DNA of 51,279 nt from Armatimonadetes bacterium CG06_land_8_20_14_3_00_66_21 (GCA_002779825.1 PEVN01000551.1:700-51978), one strand, 5' to 3'. Positions 25,751-35,602 are shown, counted from the stretch's first letter. Numbers and translations: made by a program. The notes: a model not told the origin generated them from the sequence alone.

Positions 25751-26581
25751 ATGCGTCTCGAACCCGGCGACAGAACCGCCCTTGTTACCCGCGCCGACGT
25801 TACCGCCAGCCTTCGCGCCGTCGGGCTCCAGGCCGGCGACGTGCTGATGTTCCACAGCTCACTGAGCAGCCTCGGCACCGTGGTCGGCGGCCCTGACGCC
25901 GTGCTCGACGGCATGCTTGACGCGTTGGGTCCGCGAGGGACGTTGGTGGCGCCGACGCTCTGCCAACGGGACAAGGACCGACGCTTCGAGACGTGGGACC
26001 TCCAGCATTCCCCGTCAGACGTCGGGCTGCTGACCGAAGTGCTGCGCAAGCGCCCCCTTGCGGTACGCAGCGACCACGCTACTCACTCTGTCGCCGCGCT
26101 CGGTGCGCAGGCGGAAGCGCTCACCCAAGGCCACGCTCACGCCGGACCACGGAGGAGTCCGTGGGGGGCGCAGGCGTTCGGGCATGACAGCCCGTGGGAC
26201 AGGTTCTACCGGTGGAACGTCCACTATCTGTTCCTCGGGGTCGACTTCCGGGTCAACACCATGCGCCACTACATACAGAGCGTTCTGGTTGAGGGCGCGC
26301 TTGTGCGGACGGCTCCAGAACGCCGGGACGAACTATCGAAGCGAGTCCGCGGATGGCGCAAGGAGGGCGTCTGGCCGGATTACTCGCCCGAGGAGATGGA
26401 GGCGCACCTGAAGCGCTTGGGGCTGGTCCGTTGCGGGACGATTGGATCGGCCGTTTTCCGGCTCATTCGCGCTCACGACATGGTCGACGCGGCACTGGCC
26501 GCCTTGCAGGGCGAACCGGAACGATGGTTCGGGGAAGACTTCCTCCGCTGGCTGCGCGAGACGAGCGCAGAGCCCTGCTGA
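25751..26581 (+). CDS. AAC(3)-family N-acetyltransferase
   Basis: A 276-residue member of the aminoglycoside N3-acetyltransferase fold (Antibiotic_NAT). Family landmarks are GDVLMFHSSLSSLGTVVGG near the N-terminus, GTLVAPTL, VGLLTEVLRKRP, and SDHATHSVAALGAQAE with the conserved histidine and serine, then SPWDRFYRWN. The enzyme uses acetyl-CoA. Many chromosomal copies in environmental bacteria have no proven antibiotic substrate, and nothing here (no integron, transposon or resistance cluster) suggests mobile resistance. ATG 25751 has no good ribosome site, but the longer frame from 25574 overlaps the mutase gene. Confidence 0.85.
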   Translation: MRLEPGDRTALVTRADVTASLRAVGLQAGDVLMFHSSLSSLGTVVGGPDAVLDGMLDALGPRGTLVAPTLCQRDKDRRFETWDLQHSPSDVGLLTEVLRKRPLAVRSDHATHSVAALGAQAEALTQGHAHAGPRRSPWGAQAFGHDSPWDRFYRWNVHYLFLGVDFRVNTMRHYIQSVLVEGALVRTAPERRDELSKRVRGWRKEGVWPDYSPEEMEAHLKRLGLVRCGTIGSAVFRLIRAHDMVDAALAALQGEPERWFGEDFLRWLRETSAEPC

Positions 26582-26641
26582 GCGTTCGCGTAGACTCCCG
26601 GCAGGGATCGGCCCACGCCCGACAAATCTTACTCGCCCACA

Positions 26642-28594
26642 ATGCCAACGAATCCACTCGCCTCCCCGGCGGAGTGCAACCTGCAAGCCCGCCCGACGCA
26701 CCGTCACCTCTCAGCGCGCGCGGGACTGCTCGCGCTGGTGTCGGTGGTCCTGTTTACGGTCGTGGGCAACATCTCCGTGCTCCAGCGCTACGAGATCCCG
26801 GGCACGGGCTACCTGCCTCGCGGCGTCGTCTTCTTCCTCCTGCTGCTGCTTGGGTACAACCGCCTGATGCAGGTGCGGCTGCCGCAGTTCAAGCTCAAAC
26901 GGTTCGAGCTGGTTGCAGTCTTCGTGGCGCTCCTCTCGATGAACGGCATCCCGGCGCAGGACTTTGCTCAGCACTTCTACCTGAACATCCTGGGGCTGTC
27001 TCAGTATTCTGCGCAGTACGCGACGAGCAACCAGGACCCGGTGACGAGCTACATTCCCAGCGAGCTTCTCCTCACCGACGACCCCGGGAAGCCCGTCGTC
27101 AAGTGGGCGTATCTGAGTCTGCCCCCCGGAGAACGCCCCCCGCTCCGGGACTGGATTCCCCTCTACCTGGCGTGGACACCGTATATCTTCGCGCTCTACT
27201 GGTTTCTGCTGTGGTGCGCCGCCCTGTTCTCAAGGCACTGGGAAGACCACGAGCGGCTCCTGTTCCCGCTGATGCAGATCCAGTTGGACATCCTCGACGA
27301 TGACAACGGCTCCCCGGCGGCCATGCTCCGGGACAGGCGGCTGTGGATCACCTTCTCTTAGGTGGTGGTCTTCTACCTGTTCGTCGGGTTGCGCAGCTAC
27401 TACCCCGCGGTCCCGGAGGTCAAGCTCGCCAAGACGACGGGGCTCCTGTTCCCCTCCGGGCCAGCCAGGACGTTCAACAACATGCTGGTTGAGGTCCGCC
27501 CGGAGATGAGCGGCATCACCTACCTCTTGACGACGGAGGTCGGCTTCAGCCTCTGGTTCTTCTTCTTCTTCCGGCACTTCGAGATCATGGCTCGGACCAT
27601 GCTGGGGGTGCTCACGCCGCACAGTACCTTCCTCAACCTACAGGTGGGCGGCGGGTACCTTGTCCTGGCCGTCCTCGTGTTGTGGGGGGCGCGCCGTCAC
27701 CTACGCGAGTGCTGGCGGACGGCGCTCCACGGAGGGGAGGAGGCGGCGTTCTATCGAGCCTGCTTCGTGGGGATAGCCACCGGCCTGGGCGGAATCTACG
27801 CGTGGTGCGCGCGTGCCGACGTCTCTCCGCACTGGGTTTTCATCCAGTTCGTGCTCTTCGCCCTTGCGAGCCTCGTGGCCAGCCGAGTCATCTGCGAAGC
27901 CGGGATGTTCCTGTACTCCAGCCCGCTGTTCGGGCTGAGCAACCTGGCCTTCGACAACTTCGGCAAGTACATGGCGAAGCGCGACATGGTCCTGCTCACG
28001 GCGGCGAGTTGGGTGGATCTCCGGAACAGCTCGGCGATGGCGATGCCCTTCTTCATGCAGGCATTCAAGGCCGGCCGGTCCGCCAAGATCCCGCGGTTGA
28101 CCCTCGCCCTCTTCATGATGGGCTGCGTGGTGGTGTCGGTGCTGGTGTGCCACGCCGTGGTTCCCTGGACCATCTACACCTCGGGCATCGGCAAGCTGGC
28201 GCCGTGGCCGCAGGGCTCCGGTCTGGGCACGGTCAACCGGTTGGTCGGCTACCTCAACAACCCGGGGGGCATGGATCGCGAGAAGTGGTTCGGCCTGATC
28301 AGCGGGGGAACCCTCGCGTGGGGGCTGACCCTCATGCGCACGCGCTTCCTGTGGTGGCCGTTCCACCCGCTGGGGTTCGTGGCCTCCCTGTTCGGCTGGC
28401 CCATTGACCGCTACTGGTTCTGCATCTTTCTAGGCTGGATCGCGAAGGTCCTCACGCTCAAGTTCGGCGGGCACGCAGCCTATCGCGCCGGCCGGCCGCT
28501 GGCGTTCGGGGTCGTGCTGGGGCTGAGCTTCGTCATGACCGTGTGGATGATCCTGCACTACCTGTGGCCGGCACAGGCGCTCATCTACGACTGA
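26642..28594 (+). pseudogene. DUF6785-like polytopic membrane protein interrupted by TAG
   Basis: Read through the stop, this is a 650-codon protein with about a dozen hydrophobic segments, ending in a C-terminal part (LGFVASLFGWPIDRYWFCIFLGW) that I associate with the DUF6785/DUF6784 membrane proteins common in Armatimonadota and Planctomycetota. A TAG at 27359-27361 falls within a membrane segment (WITFS-stop-VVVFYLFVGL), and the same frame continues without any shift to TGA at 28592-28594. The second half has no ribosome site of its own at 27362. Function of the family is unknown; a transport role has been guessed. A point nonsense mutation (for example from TGG, CAG or TAC) or a base-calling error is the simplest explanation. 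Confidence 0.75.
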
Positions 28595-28653
28595 CCTCGG
28601 CGGGGTTGCCCGCGCTGGGCAGACCGCAGCCCCACGGACGACCGGCGAACCGC

Positions 28654-29802
28654 TCAGTACACCGGCATCTCCGGATCGACGATCGTCGCCCAGGCGGTGA
28701 TCCCGCCGGCGAGGTTCCGCACCTTCCCGAACCCGCAGGTACGAAGGAACCGAAGGGCGTCCATGCTACGAACTCCGTGGTGGCAGTACACGACGTGCTC
28801 GTCCTCGGAGTTGAGCTGGTTCACGAGCTGGGGCAACTGACTCAGAGGCATCAGTTTCGAGCCCGCGATCTGGCAGATCATCGCCTCGTGCGGCTCGCGC
28901 ACATCGAGCAGCACCAGCGGTTCCTCGTTAGCCCCGAGACGTTCGCTCAGATCAGTCGCCAGGATGTTGTTGGGTCCGAGGGCGCACGCCTCCTCTGCGT
29001 CGGCGACCACGCCACAGAACTGCGCGTAGTCGATGAGTTCCGTCACCGTTGGGTTCTCGCTGCAGACGGGGCAGTCGGGGTCTTTGCGCAGCTTCAGTTC
29101 CCGGAACTTGAGCGCAAGCGCGTCGAAGAGCAGCAACCGGCCGGCCAACGAATCGCCGATGCCGACGAGGAGCTTGATTGCCTCCGTCGCCTGGAGCGTC
29201 CCGATGACGCCCGGCAGAATCCCGAGGACGCCTCCCTCTGCGCAACTCGGCACCATGCCCGGAGGCGGCGGCTCGGGGTAGAGGCAGCGATAGCAGGGCC
29301 CGTCGTCGTGGTTGAACACGGACACCTGCCCATCGAACCGGAAGATGCTCCCATAGACGTTGGGCTTGCCCAACAGGACGCACGCATCGTTGACCAGGTA
29401 GCGGGTCGGGAAGTTGTCGGTCCCGTCGATCACGAGATCGTAGTCCGCCAGGATCTCAAGGGCATTCGACGAGCTGAGCGGCGCCTCATGCGTGACGATC
29501 TCGATCTGGCCATTGAGCCCTTCGAGGGTCTCCCGAGCGGACTCCAACTTCGACCGCGTGACGTCCGCCGTGGAGTGGAGGATCTGCCGCTGCAGATTGG
29601 TGAGATCCACCACGTCGAAGTCCACCAGCCCCAGCTTGCCCACTCCCGCGGCAGCGAGGTACATGGAGCAAGGCGATCCCAACCCCCCGGCGCCGATGAT
29701 GAGGACGCTCGATTGCTTCAGTCTCTCCTGGCCGGGAACACCCACTTCGGGCATGATCAGATGACGGCTGTAGCGCAGGACTTCTTCGTTCGAGAGCAGC
29801 AT
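28654..29802 (-). CDS. MoeB/ThiF adenylyltransferase fused to a rhodanese domain
   Basis: A 382-residue enzyme that activates the C-terminus of a ubiquitin-like sulfur carrier (MoaD, ThiS or CysO type) by adenylation and then delivers sulfur to it. The ATP loop is LIIGAGGLGSPCSMYLA, the core DGTDNFPTRYLVNDAC, and the crossover cysteine region SCAEGGVLGILPGV. Zinc is held by CYRC and CPVC. The C-terminal rhodanese domain (about 285-380) has the active-site loop VVYCHHGVRSMDALRFL with the persulfide cysteine. The ATG at 29802 follows GGAGGT at five bases. No sulfur-carrier gene lies beside it, so its partner is elsewhere. Confidence 0.93.
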   Translation of the reverse strand: MLLSNEEVLRYSRHLIMPEVGVPGQERLKQSSVLIIGAGGLGSPCSMYLAAAGVGKLGLVDFDVVDLTNLQRQILHSTADVTRSKLESARETLEGLNGQIEIVTHEAPLSSSNALEILADYDLVIDGTDNFPTRYLVNDACVLLGKPNVYGSIFRFDGQVSVFNHDDGPCYRCLYPEPPPPGMVPSCAEGGVLGILPGVIGTLQATEAIKLLVGIGDSLAGRLLLFDALALKFRELKLRKDPDCPVCSENPTVTELIDYAQFCGVVADAEEACALGPNNILATDLSERLGANEEPLVLLDVREPHEAMICQIAGSKLMPLSQLPQLVNQLNSEDEHVVYCHHGVRSMDALRFLRTCGFGKVRNLAGGITAWATIVDPEMPVY

Positions 29803-30174
29803 GGGAACCTCCGCGAGGGCGGTGACGAAGGGCGGGCGTGGCGGGTCAAGTTGAGACTGAGAGACCCGGGTCAGCCGACCCGCCCTCCAGCGAATCACCG
29901 TTGGGTGCGCACGTCGGTCGTCGGCACCAACGCCCGGTCCGACGCACGCATCCCCGTCAGCAGTATGGCCCGGCCCAGAGCGGCAGGCAAGCTGTCTCCA
30001 GGCTCGAAGCGCGCATAGTGAAACTAACCCAGCCCCCAACAGTCCAACAGAGACGGCAGAGATGCCACAGACGCCGCTCCGCGGCACCCGCGAGGGACGT
30101 GGCTGACGCCGCTCAGGCGGGGCCGCTCAGTGCGCGGCCTCCACCCATCAAGTCGCCAGAGGTTCTCCCCCACC
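29803..30174. other. Divergent intergenic region of 372 bp
   Basis: This lies between two divergent genes (MoeB-rhodanese leftward, TPR protein rightward), so both promoters should be here. I find no TTGACN/TATAAT pair with proper spacing on either strand and no small gene with a ribosome site. A 270-codon plus-strand frame starting at 29838 runs into the TPR gene in another frame and looks like GC-driven noise. Confidence 0.5.
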
Positions 30175-33100
30175 ATGCACTCAGAAGCACGCGGACTGTG
30201 GCTCCGGACCGTTGCAGTAGCACTCGCAGTCCTGTCCGTTCTCGGCGTGCCACCAGTAAGGGCTGCCGAAGCTCCAGCGCCCCCGGCCGGGACGGCCACC
30301 AGCGCCCTGACCGGTGGTCTCCTTTTCACGGAGACACTGGCCTGGCAACGAGTCTACGCGCTCCGCACCACAGACGGAGCGCCAGCGGCGTTCCTGGACT
30401 TCCTGAACTCCTACCCCCGCAGCACCTACTGCGACGACGCCCTCTACTGGCTGGCATACGCCTACTCCCGCCAGAAGCTCTACCCCGAGGCCATGGCTGC
30501 CTGGCGGAAGCTCATCGACACCTACCCCCAGAGCACCTACGCAGACGACGCCACCTGGAGCCTGGCGGCGCAATGCGTCAGCAACCGCGACTACGCTGCC
30601 GCGATTCAGGTCTACCGATTCTTCGTCACGTCCTTCCCGGGCAACCCTAATGCTGACGACTCCCTCTACAACATCACTCGCTATGCCCGGTACCTGAAGG
30701 ACAAGGAGCAGGGCAAAGCCACTTCAGAGTGGGCCTACCAGGCGCTGGTTGCCAGCTATCCCAGCAGTGACCTCTGCAGCAGCGCGCTGTACCAGCTCAT
30801 TCAGAGCCTCTACCGCGACAAGGACTACCAGTCCTGCGTGGGATTGTGTCGTAGATTCCTGGAGACTCAGCCGTGCAACGACTACGCGGATGAGACGCAA
30901 TACCAGATCGTGATGTGCTACTACGGGGCGAAAGTGTACGACCAAGCGCTCAAGGAGATCGACGCGCTCAAGGCAGACTTCCCCGGCAGCAGCTACATCG
31001 ACTACGTCCGGACGTACGAAGAGAGGATGCGCATGGCGCAGATGCGGCTGCCAAAGGCGTTCGACCCGGAGGAGGAGCTGGAATACCGGGAAGCTCACAA
31101 GGGCAATCTGCCCCGTCGCCGCCAGTACACCCGACGGCTGTACACACCCAAACAGGCGGAGGTGCCCGGCGCACCCCAGGAAGAGGAGATCTCGGCCGGG
31201 GATCTCTTCGACGCCGCCGTGTCTGCCCGCAACGCCCGCCAGTGGGAGCGTGCGTTGATGTTCTATCAACTCGTCCTGGATCACTTCCGCGGCGACACCT
31301 ACTGGGACGACGCGCTCTACAACATGGCGCAAGTCTATGATCTCGCCGGCGACAAGGTCCGCGCGGCTGCCTCGTACCACCGTTTTTACGCCGAGATGAC
31401 TGGGAGCGACCTCCAAGACGACGCGCTCTGGAGTCTCGCCCAGTTGTACAAGGCAGAGGGAGTCGACCATCGGGCATACGAGGTCTATCACGAGATCGTC
31501 GAGCAGATCCCGTTCAGTGCCTACGCCTCACCGGCCCTCGACGCACTGAAGAAGTACTATTTCGACACGCGCAATGTCACTGGGCTGTTGGGACTCTACC
31601 AACTCATCCTCCGGCGATTCCCCGGCCACAATCTCTGGCCGGAAGCGGCGTTCCAGACCGGCTGCATCCAGATGATGTACCGTGAGTACCCCAAGGCGCG
31701 GGAGGCCTTCAAGGTCGTTCTGGACAAATGCCCGACCAGCGACTGCGCGGTCCAGGCCCAATTCCTGCTGGCGGAATGTGAGCGCCGCCGGGGCGAGACG
31801 CGACGTGCTCGGGAGTGCTACCGAGCACTCGTCGAGCGCTGGCCGACGAGTGGGCTGACGGATGACGTCCTCGCACGACTGGACCAACTCTCCAAGCTGA
31901 CAGCGGCTGCCCGCAGCGACGACCCCAAAGAGGGCGCCCCTCCCGAGGGCGAGGCGGAGCAGGAGGGCGGCAAGACGCCCGCTGCAGCCGAGGAATCGCC
32001 GGCCCCGCCGGCGAGCCCAGCGAAGCCGCCGGAGCCCAAGCCTGCCGACAAGCCGACGCGGGCGCCAGCACAGCAGGTCTCGCCTCAGGCGACCAAGCAG
32101 GGGGCCGCCGCAACCGCGGACCCTCCGGCTCCGGACCCCAACGCCAAGTTGGAGGAGGAGCCGGAGGACAAGGCGCCTCCCACCCTCGGTCCGGAGGAGT
32201 GGAAGGACTGCAAAGCGGACATCTTGGAGCAGTTCCCCGACGGGCTGAAGGGTCTGGCCGATCCGACCGCGCCCAACTCCCGCAACCCGCTGCACGTGGT
32301 GTTCAGCACCCGTAGGGCCACGCCGTTGGCGCTGAACATCGGCTGGTGTACTGCTGGCGCGGGGACCTTCGCGGTCAACCTCTTCCTCAACGGCAGAGTG
32401 ATGGGCACCGTCTGGCCGGACACCAAGCAGCCGATGATCGTCGAGATCCCCAAGTGGATGGTGCGTCGAGGGCGGAACCACTTGGTTCTGTACGCTCCCA
32501 TGGATAGCGGGCAGTGGGACTATTTCGCCATTCTGGGCGACGGCTTGGCTTCGGCGGAGACGGAGGCATCGAGGAAGAAGGCTGAGGACACGAAGGCGCA
32601 AGCAGCGACCCCGCCGCAGCAGCCGCTGAGCGAAGAGGAACTGCAGAAGGCCTGGCAAGACGCCCTGCAGGACCCCTTTAGCGACCTGTGGGCGGGGCGA
32701 CGACTGACGGTGGGGAAGAAGGACTCGCGCTACCTCGAGTTTTCGCGAACGACGCCGGGCAAGTTCGTGGAGTGGTGGGTCGACTTGGACAATACCAAGT
32801 ACGGCGTTACCCCGAACACCACGTTTGAAGCGATGATCGACTCCCTGACCAAGGAACCGGACAAGGCAGAGGAGTGGCTGGTGCGGGCGCGAGCAGCGTT
32901 CGCCGACGGCAGGTATGCCGATGCCGCGCCCGTCTACGCCGGTCTGGCTTCCGTCAAGACGCTACCGGCGGAGTTGCAGAAGACCAGTCGCGAGATGGTG
33001 CGCATCGCTCAGGAGCTGGTGAAGCGGCCTACATATGACGCCATCACCACTGACCACTTCTGCCTGCTGGCGCCGCTGGAGACAACGGTCCTGCTCCGGC

Positions 33101-33837
33101 AGTACGATGTCCCGCAGCTATGGGAGGCAGCGTACACGGTGCTGGCCGAGTGGGCGGGAGCCGTTCCGTACGGCGGCGACCGCTTGGTGGTGGTCTATGA
33201 CCCCGACTTCGCGTCGTACCTCGGCGGCAACCCGCTTCGCCTCAGCACCCGCTATGCTCAGGAGCCACCACAATGGGAGCCGATGTTCACCTGCCTGGCG
33301 CAGGCGTTCTTCTACACGCCGGCTGTCTACGCCGCCGTTGGCCGCAACTACTACCTGGCCTATGCGCTGTCCACGTTCGCCTCGTGGCGGCTGCCCGAGG
33401 TGTTGCTCCCGGCGCTCCTGCCCGGTACATACGCCTCCACAATTGCCGCGCAGAGGACCAAGTACCTGACGGACTGCGACCTGTACGTGGGTCAAGGGGC
33501 CGACCTCAAGCGCTTCAATGCCAACGTGGCGACGGGCTTGTTGCTCAAGCTGGCCGCGCAGACCAAACCGAAACCGGAGAGCTCTGCCGGGACCGCCTGG
33601 CCCGCGTGGGGGGAGTTCTGCAAGCTCGCCACGGAAGAGGCCCCTGCGCTGGCCAAACTCACTGCGCCCGACGAGGCCTGGGCGATCTTCAGCTACTTTG
33701 CAGCCAGGGCGTTCGGGGACGGCTCGGCGGAGATCATGGGGCGCTGTGGCATCTCCCCTACCGAGGCGGCACAGGCGGCAGTGTCGAAGGCACTCGAGGA
33801 CGCCAAGGCCCCGGCAGCCCCGGACCCAAAGGCGTAG
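30175..33837 (+). CDS. Large secreted TPR protein with degenerate peptidase-MA-like C-terminus
   Basis: A 1220-residue exported protein. A signal peptide (TVAVALAVLSVLGVPPVRAAEA) opens it. Residues about 60-600 are BamD/YbgF-like tetratricopeptide repeats, with recurring pairs such as YPRSTYCDDALYWLAYAY, YPQSTYADDATWSLA and FPGNPNADDSLYNI. A Pro/Ala/Glu/Lys-rich linker follows (about 590-690), then a beta-sandwich region (about 700-800, VNLFLNGRVMGTVWPD) and a region like the peptidase-MA domain (about 960-1190, FCLLAPLETTVLLRQYDVPQLW). The HExxH zinc site expected there is absent; MFTCLAQAFFYTP occupies its place. It may be a periplasmic scaffold rather than an enzyme. ATG 30175 follows a GAGG and gives a proper signal peptide. 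Confidence 0.8.
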   Translation: MHSEARGLWLRTVAVALAVLSVLGVPPVRAAEAPAPPAGTATSALTGGLLFTETLAWQRVYALRTTDGAPAAFLDFLNSYPRSTYCDDALYWLAYAYSRQKLYPEAMAAWRKLIDTYPQSTYADDATWSLAAQCVSNRDYAAAIQVYRFFVTSFPGNPNADDSLYNITRYARYLKDKEQGKATSEWAYQALVASYPSSDLCSSALYQLIQSLYRDKDYQSCVGLCRRFLETQPCNDYADETQYQIVMCYYGAKVYDQALKEIDALKADFPGSSYIDYVRTYEERMRMAQMRLPKAFDPEEELEYREAHKGNLPRRRQYTRRLYTPKQAEVPGAPQEEEISAGDLFDAAVSARNARQWERALMFYQLVLDHFRGDTYWDDALYNMAQVYDLAGDKVRAAASYHRFYAEMTGSDLQDDALWSLAQLYKAEGVDHRAYEVYHEIVEQIPFSAYASPALDALKKYYFDTRNVTGLLGLYQLILRRFPGHNLWPEAAFQTGCIQMMYREYPKAREAFKVVLDKCPTSDCAVQAQFLLAECERRRGETRRARECYRALVERWPTSGLTDDVLARLDQLSKLTAAARSDDPKEGAPPEGEAEQEGGKTPAAAEESPAPPASPAKPPEPKPADKPTRAPAQQVSPQATKQGAAATADPPAPDPNAKLEEEPEDKAPPTLGPEEWKDCKADILEQFPDGLKGLADPTAPNSRNPLHVVFSTRRATPLALNIGWCTAGAGTFAVNLFLNGRVMGTVWPDTKQPMIVEIPKWMVRRGRNHLVLYAPMDSGQWDYFAILGDGLASAETEASRKKAEDTKAQAATPPQQPLSEEELQKAWQDALQDPFSDLWAGRRLTVGKKDSRYLEFSRTTPGKFVEWWVDLDNTKYGVTPNTTFEAMIDSLTKEPDKAEEWLVRARAAFADGRYADAAPVYAGLASVKTLPAELQKTSREMVRIAQELVKRPTYDAITTDHFCLLAPLETTVLLRQYDVPQLWEAAYTVLAEWAGAVPYGGDRLVVVYDPDFASYLGGNPLRLSTRYAQEPPQWEPMFTCLAQAFFYTPAVYAAVGRNYYLAYALSTFASWRLPEVLLPALLPGTYASTIAAQRTKYLTDCDLYVGQGADLKRFNANVATGLLLKLAAQTKPKPESSAGTAWPAWGEFCKLATEEAPALAKLTAPDEAWAIFSYFAARAFGDGSAEIMGRCGISPTEAAQAAVSKALEDAKAPAAPDPKA

Positions 33838-33919
33838 GAGCGCCGGCTGACGCCGTTCCCGTCGTCGGCTCGCCAGCCCTGTCCCGTGCTCCCATTCCTG
33901 CGGTGCGGCGGGTCGGCCC

Positions 33920-35002
33920 CTACTTGAACATGTCCGGCGCGAGTCCCCGATATAGCCGGTACACCTTCCAGATGTAGTTCACGGTCTCCCGGTAGGGCGG
34001 AACGCCGCCATGTCGCTTCACGGCACCCGACCCGGCGTTGTAGGCGGCGAGGGCCATTGCGAATTGCTTATCCCCGTACCCCCGGTACCGGTCGAGATTC
34101 CCCCGGAGAATCTTGATTGCGGCAGCCAGGTTCTGCTCAGGGTCGTACGCGTTGGAGACGCCCATCCCCGCCGCCGTTCCCGGCATGAGTTGCCCCAACC
34201 CCATGGCGCCCTTCGGCGAAGTCGCCGTCAGTTTGAAGTTCGATTCGGCAGCGACAATGGCGATGACGAGTCGTGGATCCAGTTGGTGCTGCAGGCTGAA
34301 GCGCAGGACTATGTCGGCGATCCAGTTGGCGTAGTCTTGGGACAGCTTGGAGTTGAACCGCCGGATACAGGCTGCGTAGCTGGGGCGCAATTGGGCAGTT
34401 CGGCTGCGGAGATCGGCGGCCGTGGTCAGCCGCACAGCGGCTTGGGGAGCGATGGTCGTCGGGCGCTCCTGCGCGGCCGTCTGGTCGGTGGGGACAGTCC
34501 GGGCCCGCGCCACCCCCCGGGAGGGCAGGGACGCCGCAGTGGCTGCACCTCCGGTCTCGTTCGGCCCGGTAGCTTCCTGCACCGGTGCAGGGGCGGCAGC
34601 CGCGACCAGCCGGAGCCGGCCGCCACCAGTCTTTGTGTCGGGCACGGTGACGAGCGCCCGCACTTGCCGTCCGTTGACCAACTCGGGCAGAGACTGGTCG
34701 CAGTCGAGGTATTCGGTGACTCCGCCGTCTTGGAGCAAATACGTCGTGCGCTCACCGGCGGAGATCCTGCCGACGATCATCCCGGTGACCTCAACCGTCT
34801 TCCCCGCATACTTGTCCCGGGTGAGGCGCAGCGTGCGCAGCGAAGAGGTCCCCGTAACGCCGTGGGTCTTCTTGGCCGCGGCGAAGAGCTCGGCGCCTTC
34901 GTCGTCCGCTGTTGCCGCCGGTTGCCCGGACCCCGCCCAGGCGAGGGCGCAACCGACAAACACGACAATGCCCTTCCCGAGGCTGACTTGGGCAGTTTTC
35001 AT
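33920..35002 (-). CDS. Exported lytic transglycosylase (SLT domain)
   Basis: A 360-residue cell-wall enzyme that cleaves peptidoglycan between MurNAc and GlcNAc. It starts with a signal peptide (GIVVFVGCALAWAGSGQPA). Residues about 55-150 look like a small OB-type domain (GKTVEVTGMIVGRISAGE). The C-terminal SLT domain (about 230-355) has the catalytic glutamate in IVAAESNFKLTATSPKGAMG, then LGQLMPGTAAGMGV and ALAAYNAGSGAVKRHGG. I set the start at ATG 35002, which coincides with the transcript start of a good promoter; the longer frame to 35191 crosses that promoter. The gene converges with the TPR protein gene. Confidence 0.92.
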   Translation of the reverse strand: MKTAQVSLGKGIVVFVGCALAWAGSGQPAATADDEGAELFAAAKKTHGVTGTSSLRTLRLTRDKYAGKTVEVTGMIVGRISAGERTTYLLQDGGVTEYLDCDQSLPELVNGRQVRALVTVPDTKTGGGRLRLVAAAAPAPVQEATGPNETGGAATAASLPSRGVARARTVPTDQTAAQERPTTIAPQAAVRLTTAADLRSRTAQLRPSYAACIRRFNSKLSQDYANWIADIVLRFSLQHQLDPRLVIAIVAAESNFKLTATSPKGAMGLGQLMPGTAAGMGVSNAYDPEQNLAAAIKILRGNLDRYRGYGDKQFAMALAAYNAGSGAVKRHGGVPPYRETVNYIWKVYRLYRGLAPDMFK

Positions 35003-35009
35003 GACCGTT

Positions 35010-35038
35010 AGCGTACGGTACTGACGGCTGGAAGTCAA
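35010..35038 (-). promoter_or_regulatory. Sigma70-type promoter of the lytic transglycosylase
   Basis: On the minus strand TTGACT (35038-35033) lies 17 bp before TACGCT (35015-35010). Transcription would start at about 35003, directly at the ATG (35002), so the message would be leaderless; no Shine-Dalgarno is present. Confidence 0.6.
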
Positions 35039-35211
35039 GTGGTCCGGGAGATCAGCGAGCGGCTGCCTGACGACAATCACGGCAGTTGCCTCCCCTTCCT
35101 CCGCCCCGGGGAGCGATCCGCAATCGCCTCGCCGACGGTCTCTCCACAAGCCGCCACCACGTGCCGTGCTGGGGTATACTCGGCAGATCATCGCCCGTTA
35201 GGAGTGGCTGC

Positions 35212-35589
35212 ATGCACGTAGTTCAGTGTCCTCGCTGCGAGCGGTACAATAACGTCCCAACCGGGACAATCAACGAAGTGCGGACGCTGAAGTGCGTTCG
35301 GTGCGGGACGCCGCTGCCGGTAGACCAGCGGTACGTGGACCCGGGTCCGCCAAAGATCGGGGCCGCCGACGTATTCATGCCCGCCCTCGGTCTGGTGTTC
35401 TGGCCCGCCGGGCTGGCGTATACCTGGCAGGCGTTTCTGCGAGCGCCTGCCGCGGAGAAGCCGAAGTTCAAGGCCGGCTTCGCCTGGGTCTTCATGGGCG
35501 CGATTCTGCACTTCGCGCTGTTCTTCACGTGCCAACCCGTGCACGACTTCTACGTGGCCTTCTGGGCCAAGCTGCAGAGCCTGCACTGA
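35212..35589 (+). CDS. Small zinc-ribbon membrane protein
   Basis: A 125-residue protein of unknown function. The first 40 residues are a zinc ribbon (CPRC at 6-9, CVRC at 27-30, with VPTGTINEVRTLK between), followed by two membrane segments, at about 52-72 (VFMPALGLVFWPAGLAYTW) and 88-108 (GFAWVFMGAILHFALFFTC). The cytoplasmic ribbon and membrane hairpin suggest an accessory or sensor protein, but I recognise no family. ATG 35212 follows TTAGGAG at eight bases. A TATACT at 35175-35180 may be the -10 box; no -35 match accompanies it. Confidence 0.75.
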   Translation: MHVVQCPRCERYNNVPTGTINEVRTLKCVRCGTPLPVDQRYVDPGPPKIGAADVFMPALGLVFWPAGLAYTWQAFLRAPAAEKPKFKAGFAWVFMGAILHFALFFTCQPVHDFYVAFWAKLQSLH

Positions 35590-35602
35590 CCCGCTGCCGC
35601 CC

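Noticed and set aside
25751..26581. Acquired aminoglycoside resistance gene
   Set aside because: Only family-level similarity to AAC(3) is seen; there is no integron, transposon or change in base use, and chromosomal homologues are common.
13304..27361. Reassignment of TAG to a sense codon, suggested by in-frame TAG at 13304 and 27359
   Set aside because: TAG is the natural stop of several intact genes here (ends at 33837, 38429, 41130 and 49953), and a third in-frame stop is TGA. Mutation or sequence error is simpler.
29838..30650. A 270-codon plus-strand frame overlapping the start of the TPR gene
   Set aside because: No ribosome site, no motif, and it conflicts with the signal peptide of the TPR protein in another frame.
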